Of a DNA stretch of 64,000 nt, positions 59,068 to 64,000 are shown in pieces; the stretch's first letter is position 1; the number at the start of each line of letters is the position of its first letter. The DNA lies in NCBI GenBank assembly GCA_945865365.1, contig CAMBDL010000005.1:1-64000 (forward strand), written 5' to 3'. A model generated the notes under the pieces. That model did not search any database and was not told the DNA's origin. It saw only the letters and a program-made list of their open reading frames with translations. This stretch comes from Streptomyces griseus. GTDB taxonomy: Bacteria > Actinomycetota > Actinomycetes > Nanopelagicales > Nanopelagicaceae. A program made the position numbers and the translations under genes.

Positions 59068-60285
59068 ATGAGTACACCATGGGGATACCGCCCACGCAAT
59101 GAGCGTGAAGAGCCTCAATGGGATCTGCATCCGCAAACTCATGCAGTGCGCGCTGGCCTTGCCCGGTCTGGCTTTGGTGAGACATCAGAGGCGCTTTATT
59201 TAAATAGCGGTTTCACATATTCCAGCGCTGAAGAGGCAAATGACTCCTTCGCCGAGGAAACTGATCATTTTCTTTATGGCCGTTTTCATAATCCAACTAT
59301 CGCTATGTTTGAACAACGCTTAGCTGCGATTGAAGGTGCAGATTTCTGCGTTGCAACCGGCTCAGGTATGTCGGCAATGTTTGCCTCTCTTGCATGTTTA
59401 GTAGAACAAGGTGATCACGTTGTTGCATCTGCAGCCATGTTTTCATCCTGCCACGTTGTTATTACGGAGTTTTTACCAAAATGGGGCGTAACGTTTGAAT
59501 TAGTAAAGGGAAATGATCCTGCCGCGTGGGCGAAAGCTTTAAGTAAGCCAACTAAAGCGGTATTTATTGAAACTCCAAGTAATCCCTTAATGGAAATTGT
59601 AGATATTCGCATGGTCAGCGATTTAGCCCATAAAGTTGGCGCAACAGTCATTGTTGATAACGTCATGGCATCTCCTGTTTTGCAAAAGCCACTTCAATTA
59701 GGTGCCGATGTGGTTATGTATTCAGCTACAAAACATATTGATGGTCAGGGACGTGTTCTTGCTGGAGCAATTCTTGGATCATCTTCATACATTCATGAAA
59801 AACTTATGCCTTTCACTCGCCATACTGGACCATCACTAAGTCCATTTAATGCATGGGTGCTTGTTAAATCATTAGAAACTATGGAGATGCGCGTTGAGCG
59901 CATGGCGGCAAACGCTCAAGCTGTCGCTGAATTCTTGGAATCACGAGTTGAGGTTAAATCTGTGCGCTTCCCTGGACTTAAATCTCACCCCGATCATGCC
60001 CTTGCAATGAAACAGATGAGCGGCGGCGGAACCACTGTAGGCATTGAATTTGTAGGGGATCAAAGCCAAGTCTTTGCCTTTATGAACAAGCTAAAAGTCA
60101 TTGATATCTCCAATAACTTGGGTGACAGCAAGTCACTTATTACTCATCCAGCTTCATCTACTCATCGCCGTTTAGCACCTGAAGTGCAAGCGCAAATGGG
60201 CATAACGCCATCAGTGCTTCGCTTATCAGTTGGCTTAGAACATTCGAGTGATTTAATTAAAGACTTAACTCAAGCGCTGAGCTGA
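59068..60285 (+). CDS. metZ: O-succinylhomoserine sulfhydrylase, MetZ-type
   Basis: A 405-residue PLP enzyme of the Cys/Met metabolism family, probably making homocysteine directly from an activated homoserine and sulfide. YGRFHNPTIAMFE, TGSGMSAMF, ETPSNPLMEIVD and the PLP lysine in YSATKHIDGQGR are present. GHIDGQGR-type residues and overall length favour MetZ over MetB, but cystathionine gamma-synthase cannot be excluded from sequence alone. The 3' end overlaps ctaB by 16 bases. Confidence 0.88.
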   Translation: MSTPWGYRPRNEREEPQWDLHPQTHAVRAGLARSGFGETSEALYLNSGFTYSSAEEANDSFAEETDHFLYGRFHNPTIAMFEQRLAAIEGADFCVATGSGMSAMFASLACLVEQGDHVVASAAMFSSCHVVITEFLPKWGVTFELVKGNDPAAWAKALSKPTKAVFIETPSNPLMEIVDIRMVSDLAHKVGATVIVDNVMASPVLQKPLQLGADVVMYSATKHIDGQGRVLAGAILGSSSYIHEKLMPFTRHTGPSLSPFNAWVLVKSLETMEMRVERMAANAQAVAEFLESRVEVKSVRFPGLKSHPDHALAMKQMSGGGTTVGIEFVGDQSQVFAFMNKLKVIDISNNLGDSKSLITHPASSTHRRLAPEVQAQMGITPSVLRLSVGLEHSSDLIKDLTQALS

Positions 60286-61139
60286 GCGGCTACAAGTACA
60301 ACCGATAATAAACTTAAATACGTTATCGACCATTGGAAGATTTTCCCCGCGGTCTTGCCATAATCAGCTGAGCCCTCTTTCAAGGCAATGAGTTCGCGGG
60401 CAAATACCAGGCCTAATAGCACTGTCACAACTAATGACCACATTGGCAATGACGCTGAAAGAATGAGCCACACAGATGATGCGATCATTAAAATTGTATG
60501 GAACCACATTTCGCGATGAACACGAGCTTTAGTTGCAACAACTGGAAGCATAGGTATTCCGGCCGCTGAATAATCGTCTTTGTACTTAATCGCAAGTGCC
60601 CAAAAATGTGGTGGGGTCCAGAAGAAGATCACCATAAAGAAAGCGAGCGCCGGAATTGACAGTGAGTTTGTGACTGCAGCCCAACCGATAAATACTGGCA
60701 TACACCCGGCTGCGCCACCCCAGACAATATTCTGCGATGTTCGACGCTTCAATCCAATTGTGTAGACAACAACATAGAAAGCAATCGCAATCAATGAAAG
60801 TAAGGTTGCAAGAGGTGTAGTAAAAATCCAAAATAGAATTAATGAAAGCGCACCGATAGAGGTTGCAAAAATAGTGGCTTGTTGCTTACTTAACACGCCA
60901 GTCACGATTGGGCGCTTAGATGTGCGTGCCATTAACTTATCAATATCACTTTCAATCACCATATTGAAAGCATTGGCACTACCTGCCGATAATGTTCCAG
61001 CAAGAATTGTCATAGCAACTAAAGTAAAAGAGGGTAGGCCTTTTGCAGCTAGGACCATAGCTGGCAGGGTCGTCACTAAAAGTAGTTCGACGACCCGAAG
61101 CTTCATCAGATCTACATATCCCTGCATAGCCGTTATCAC
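60270..61139 (-). CDS. ctaB: Protoheme IX farnesyltransferase (heme O synthase)
   Basis: A 289-residue UbiA-family membrane enzyme that adds a farnesyl group to heme B for heme-copper oxidases. The first aspartate motif is NMVIESDIDKLMARTSKRP and the second region is the KYKDDYSAAGIPMLP loop, both typical of CtaB/CyoE. About eight helices. TAATCT lies exactly six bases before the GTG start. It supplies the terminal oxidase, which is not in this window. Confidence 0.95.
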   Translation of the reverse strand: MITAMQGYVDLMKLRVVELLLVTTLPAMVLAAKGLPSFTLVAMTILAGTLSAGSANAFNMVIESDIDKLMARTSKRPIVTGVLSKQQATIFATSIGALSLILFWIFTTPLATLLSLIAIAFYVVVYTIGLKRRTSQNIVWGGAAGCMPVFIGWAAVTNSLSIPALAFFMVIFFWTPPHFWALAIKYKDDYSAAGIPMLPVVATKARVHREMWFHTILMIASSVWLILSASLPMWSLVVTVLLGLVFARELIALKEGSADYGKTAGKIFQWSITYLSLLSVVLVAAQLSA

Positions 61140-61145
61140 TAGGCA

Positions 61146-61151
61146 AGATTA
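61146..61151 (-). promoter_or_regulatory. Probable -10 box of ctaB
   Basis: TAATCT on the minus strand, six bases, then the GTG of ctaB. Confidence 0.6.
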
Positions 61152-61284
61152 CTCAGCAACTACATATCGCGTTTACGGATTCTTCTCAGCCAAGAGCCAC
61201 AGTCCCTACACCTAAGAAGAGCACCGCTGTTCAAGCATGGACTCCAATTAAGGCTCCTGCCATGGGAGTTAAAGGCCCAAGAGT
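61152..61284. other. Divergent intergenic region, the longest in the window
   Basis: The bases between the ctaB and propeller -10 boxes. Short open frames here lack starts with the window's leaderless spacing or a ribosome site. A weak ACTCC/GGAGT inverted pair near 61245-61270 was seen, but it has no T-run. Nothing else was recognised. Confidence 0.4.
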
Positions 61285-61290
61285 TAGAGT
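61285..61290 (+). promoter_or_regulatory. Probable -10 box of the secreted YncE-like gene
   Basis: TAGAGT, exactly six bases, then ATG at 61297. No ribosome binding site. Confidence 0.6.
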
Positions 61291-61296
61291 GAGGGC

Positions 61297-62376
61297 ATGC
61301 GCCGTAGCTTTCTACTCTTTATGTTAACAACATCACTCTGCACCCTCTCGATACCGGCACAGAGTGATGTTGTTTCGAGTGATACAAAGATGTCACTTGT
61401 TAAGACAATCTCAGGATCAATATCCCCCAAGTCTGTACGGTCATCGGGCACTGGATTAGTAAGTGCGCATAACATGATGTACCGGCACAGTGTGACAATT
61501 TATAACGCCCATACTTTTGAATTAATTAAGACCATTCCAGATTCGGTAAAGCTTTCAAAGTTTGGTCTTTCTAAATATTCATCAATCTTTAAAGGTGCGC
61601 CAGTTGAGGGTGCCTATTCTCCTGATGGTAAATACTTATATGTCACTAACTATGCCATGTATGGCAAAGGCTTTAATCGTGAAGGCCACGACACGTGTTC
61701 GCCGGCTTCACATTACGACACAAGTTTTCTTTATCGCATCGAGTTGGAGAGTTACACAATTGATGCCGTTTATCCGGTGGGCTCTGTGCCTAAAGTTGTA
61801 GAAGTAACCCCAGATAATAAGTACATCCTTGTTTCCAACTGGTGCTCATATGACCTAAAAGTTATATCGGTTGCAAGCCAAAAAACGGTAAAGACGATCA
61901 AAATTGGTCGGTACCCACGAGGTATTGCCGTTAGCAGTGATAGCAAGACGGCTTATGTAGCCGAAATGGGCGGCGGTAAAATCCACGTTCTCAACTTAGA
62001 GGATTTTTCAATCTCTTACATACCTATTGGCATCACGCCGAGAGCAATTGTTCTTTCCCCCGATAATACAAAGATGTTTGTAACCCTTAACTTATCGGGC
62101 AAGGTCGCCTCTTGGGACTTAATTGCAAGAAAAAGTTTAGGGACCGTGACAACAGGTAAGGCCGCTCGCTCGCTCGCAATTTCTAGTGATGGAACTGCCC
62201 TCTTTGTGGTGAACTTTACAAGTGACACTGTCTCTAAATTACGAACAAGTGATATGAAGATTTTACAGACTATTAAAGTCTGTAATGAGCCCATAGGCGT
62301 GACTTATGATGCCCCAACATCCCGGACATGGATCGCTTGTTATGGTGGATCAATCAAAATCTTTGACAATAAATAG
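61297..62376 (+). CDS. Secreted YncE/YVTN-type beta-propeller protein
   Basis: A 359-residue exported protein. A signal peptide of about 24 residues (cleavage near PAQS) is followed by repeats of the YVTN family: YSPDGKYLYVTN, VTPDNKYILVSN, VSSDSKTAYVAE, LSPDNTKMFVTL and ISSDGTALFVVN, about one per 40 residues, forming a seven-bladed propeller. Four cysteines (CSPASH, NWCSYD, KVCNEP, WIACYG) may make disulfides. No enzyme motif; probably a binding or scaffold protein outside the membrane. The stop abuts the convergent carboxypeptidase stop with no gap. Confidence 0.87.
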   Translation: MRRSFLLFMLTTSLCTLSIPAQSDVVSSDTKMSLVKTISGSISPKSVRSSGTGLVSAHNMMYRHSVTIYNAHTFELIKTIPDSVKLSKFGLSKYSSIFKGAPVEGAYSPDGKYLYVTNYAMYGKGFNREGHDTCSPASHYDTSFLYRIELESYTIDAVYPVGSVPKVVEVTPDNKYILVSNWCSYDLKVISVASQKTVKTIKIGRYPRGIAVSSDSKTAYVAEMGGGKIHVLNLEDFSISYIPIGITPRAIVLSPDNTKMFVTLNLSGKVASWDLIARKSLGTVTTGKAARSLAISSDGTALFVVNFTSDTVSKLRTSDMKILQTIKVCNEPIGVTYDAPTSRTWIACYGGSIKIFDNK

Positions 62377-63552
62377 TTAAGGTGTGGCAGTAGCTTCAGA
62401 GATCACTGCTGGAATATTAGGAGCTGCAATTCTGCCCAATAATCGATCAATTGCGGCTCGCGCTTTATCGCTAGCACGCGTACCGCGTGGGATCTCATCG
62501 GCCAAAGTAACAAAGATGTATTCACGGTCAGTTGATTCAACATACCCAGCAAGAGTTACGGTTCCATTGAGCGTTCCAGTCTTTGCTCTTACTAAACCCA
62601 CAGCGCTTGGGGCAGTAGTTAAAAAACGATAGCGCAGAGTTCCTGACACTCCTGCCACTGGTAATGATTTATAGAAGAGTTCATATTTTGGATCGTTACG
62701 CAGTTTAAAGAGAAGTTTGCCTAACATGCTTGCGGTAATTCGATTCTCTTTTGATAAGCCGCTGGCATCGACTGCAATCAACTTTGTTGAATCAATCTCA
62801 AAGCTATTGAGGAGTTGTTCAAAGGTCAGTTGAACTCCAATGTCACTGAGTGAATAACCCGCCGCTTGCGAAGACAGGCGCGCCAAGCGTTGAGATAATA
62901 AATTATCGCTCCACTTGAGCGAGAAATCTAGAATTTTGGAGAGTTCTGGAGATTCATCTCCCACAATGAACTCATTTGAATCACGTAAGGCTTTACTACT
63001 TGTCACAGATTTTATTGCTGGTTTAAAGCCACGCTTAGCCCAAAAAGCCTTTAAATTCGCCACATCTTGCGAGTAAAGTCCAGCATATTCAACTGTAATA
63101 TTTTTGAGAGATCCGCCATTACTCCTCTTTATCGCGCTCAATGCATTGAAGGCAAGATAAGGAAGTGATGCCCGGTCCATTTTCCGAGCGACGCTATGGC
63201 TCAAGCTAATCCATGGGTCGAGTGTCCCCTGAATTACCAGAGTTTTAGGTTGACTGCCCAGCCAAATCTGCGTGGTGAATGATTTCTCTGGCTCTAAATA
63301 TGTAAGTGCCGATGCAGCTGCAAATATCTTCATGACTGATGCGGGCTTGCGCTGAGAGAAAGAGTTTTTTTCAAAGACAACTTCACCTGATATGCCATCG
63401 ATTAAAACAAATGCAGGATTTGCCAGTGCGGGTAGTTTTAAGAACTTATCAAAGGCGGCTGGAATCGAAGCCGCTGACAAGACAGCATGTGCCGGTAACG
63501 CTGAAAGTGCAGTTGCTATCGCAAGTACAGCAAAAAAACGCTTATTGCGCAT
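62377..63552 (-). CDS. dacB: D-alanyl-D-alanine carboxypeptidase, PBP4 (S13) family
   Basis: A 391-residue exported serine peptidase acting on peptidoglycan. The signal peptide is followed by the SxxK motif SVMK in RKPASVMKIF, the SxN motif SDN in KWSDNLLSQRL, and the KTG triad in VRAKTGTLNG. The ATG at 63552 is preferred; a TTG nine codons upstream overlaps a small upstream ORF. It starts seven bases after that small ORF and may be translated with it. Confidence 0.9.
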   Translation of the reverse strand: MRNKRFFAVLAIATALSALPAHAVLSAASIPAAFDKFLKLPALANPAFVLIDGISGEVVFEKNSFSQRKPASVMKIFAAASALTYLEPEKSFTTQIWLGSQPKTLVIQGTLDPWISLSHSVARKMDRASLPYLAFNALSAIKRSNGGSLKNITVEYAGLYSQDVANLKAFWAKRGFKPAIKSVTSSKALRDSNEFIVGDESPELSKILDFSLKWSDNLLSQRLARLSSQAAGYSLSDIGVQLTFEQLLNSFEIDSTKLIAVDASGLSKENRITASMLGKLLFKLRNDPKYELFYKSLPVAGVSGTLRYRFLTTAPSAVGLVRAKTGTLNGTVTLAGYVESTDREYIFVTLADEIPRGTRASDKARAAIDRLLGRIAAPNIPAVISEATATP

Positions 63553-63559
63553 GGGCCTA

Positions 63560-63658
63560 TTAGCGCCACATCGATGCAATAAGAATATTAGTCAAGGTTA
63601 AAAGAGCAATTACACAGAGAATACGAACGACATAAGCGATCGTATTGATAGCAGTCAT
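63560..63658 (-). CDS. 32-residue membrane ORF upstream of dacB
   Basis: A small open frame: it begins MTAINTIAYVVRILC, continues as one hydrophobic helix, and ends ASMWR before a TAA. TAAACT lies exactly six bases before the ATG, the same spacing as for many recognised genes here. There is no ribosome site. The dacB start follows seven bases after its stop. Whether it is a free membrane peptide or a leader that couples dacB translation cannot be told. No family is recognised. Confidence 0.55.
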   Translation of the reverse strand: MTAINTIAYVVRILCVIALLTLTNILIASMWR

Positions 63659-63664
63659 GTAATC

Positions 63665-63670
63665 AGTTTA
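63665..63670 (-). promoter_or_regulatory. Probable -10 box of the small ORF-dacB unit
   Basis: TAAACT on the minus strand, exactly six bases before the small ORF ATG. It overlaps the divergent -10 box of the methyltransferase gene by two bases. Confidence 0.5.
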
Positions 63671-63674
63671 GAGT
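63669..63674 (+). promoter_or_regulatory. Probable -10 box of the SpoU methyltransferase gene
   Basis: TAGAGT, exactly six bases, then GTG at 63681. It shares bases 63669-63670 with the opposite -10 box. Confidence 0.6.
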
Positions 63675-63680
63675 GGCACC

Positions 63681-64000
63681 GTGTCTTCTCCAACTACCCC
63701 CGCCACCATTGGCCCAGGTGAGTTTTTCCCAGTTGTCGGCGTAGGCCCGCACGAAAAGCCTTGGCCACAGGGTGAGCAATACGACCCTGAACTTTTGCTG
63801 AATGGTGATCGTAGAAATGTTTTAGATCACTATAGATACTGGACTGTTGAAGCCATTGTTGCTGATCTAGATACCAAGCGTCATAAGCTGCATATTGCAA
63901 TTGAAAACTGGCAACATGATTTAAATATTGGCTCGGTAGTGCGAACCGCAAATGCCTTTAATGTTTCTGGTGTCCATATCGTGGGCAAGCGCGATTGGAA
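63681..64000 (+). CDS. TrmH/SpoU family RNA methyltransferase (partial, 5' part)
   Basis: The first 106 codons of a gene that runs out of the window. The protein starts MSSPTTPATIGPGEFFPV. It reaches the SpoU motif 1 region NIGSVVRTANAFNVSGV, the knot-type 2'-O-methyltransferase signature. The RNA target cannot be decided from this part. The GTG start is chosen for its TAGAGT box six bases upstream and the lack of any upstream extension with a better signal. Confidence 0.85.
   Translation, partial: MSSPTTPATIGPGEFFPVVGVGPHEKPWPQGEQYDPELLLNGDRRNVLDHYRYWTVEAIVADLDTKRHKLHIAIENWQHDLNIGSVVRTANAFNVSGVHIVGKRDW

Noticed and set aside
59042-59185. Extended N-terminus of the ABC ATPase
   Set aside because: It would be read opposite the start of metZ and has no homology to ABC ATPases; the family begins at the ATG at 59041.
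61245-61275. Possible small RNA or hairpin in the ctaB-propeller gap
   Set aside because: Only a five-base stem and no T-run; too weak to call.
1-64000. CRISPR arrays, prophage, transposons, toxin-antitoxin or restriction genes
   Set aside because: I found no repeat-spacer pattern, integrase, transposase or typical defence gene. The window is a core-genome region.

Overview
The window looks like a piece of a small, streamlined, low-GC actinobacterial chromosome, probably of the freshwater acI / Nanopelagicales type. That placement is an inference. It rests on gene neighbourhoods of mycobacterial type: tilS-hpt-ftsH-folE-folP-folB-folK-panC-coaX-lysS-clpC, histidine phosphatase-resA-ccdA-resB-ccsB, and an XPB helicase near its Helicase_C_3 partner. 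These sit in sequence of roughly 40-48% G+C with almost no intergenic DNA. No phage, insertion sequence, CRISPR array or rRNA was found, and no gene-free stretch exceeds 160 bases.

Layout. 1-1575: tRNA-Tyr, yajQ, rarD. 1543-17536: a polyprenyl diphosphate synthase and a complete 14-gene nuo operon (nuoA to nuoN, transcribed leftwards). 17577-25523: the menaquinone genes ubiE/menG, menF, menD, menC, menB, menE, menA, with a solitary bioY among them. 25528-30857: a small membrane protein, the system II cytochrome c maturation genes (ccsB, resB, ccdA, resA), a histidine phosphatase and a HAD hydrolase. 30898-36071: Helicase_C_3 protein, M20 peptidase, XPB helicase, glutaredoxin. 36105-39710: two secreted proteins, one with an HExxH metallopeptidase domain. 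39707-44062: proC, a cysteine-rich protein, radA, mutY, a GNAT. 44064-57254: clpC, an argA-like GNAT, lysS, coaX, panC, the folate genes, ftsH, hpt, tilS and an NlpC/P60 endopeptidase. 57330-64000: an ABC-2 exporter, metZ, ctaB, a secreted beta-propeller, a PBP4-type carboxypeptidase, a previously hidden 32-residue membrane ORF and the start of a SpoU methyltransferase.

The left half is essentially an aerobic respiratory island: complex I, its quinone, the quinone's isoprenoid tail, cytochrome c maturation and, further right, heme O synthase. The right half is housekeeping: folate, pantothenate/CoA, protein quality control, tRNA and envelope.

The most notable structural signal is regulatory. 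At least twelve starts carry a TANNNT hexamer exactly six bases before the start codon (and nuoA one seven bases before), which is the layout expected of leaderless mRNAs. The pattern exposes a 32-residue ORF whose -10 box overlaps the -10 box of the divergent spoU gene. All eight convergent gene pairs overlap or lie within 18 bases of each other. Everything here was read by eye; no database search was run.
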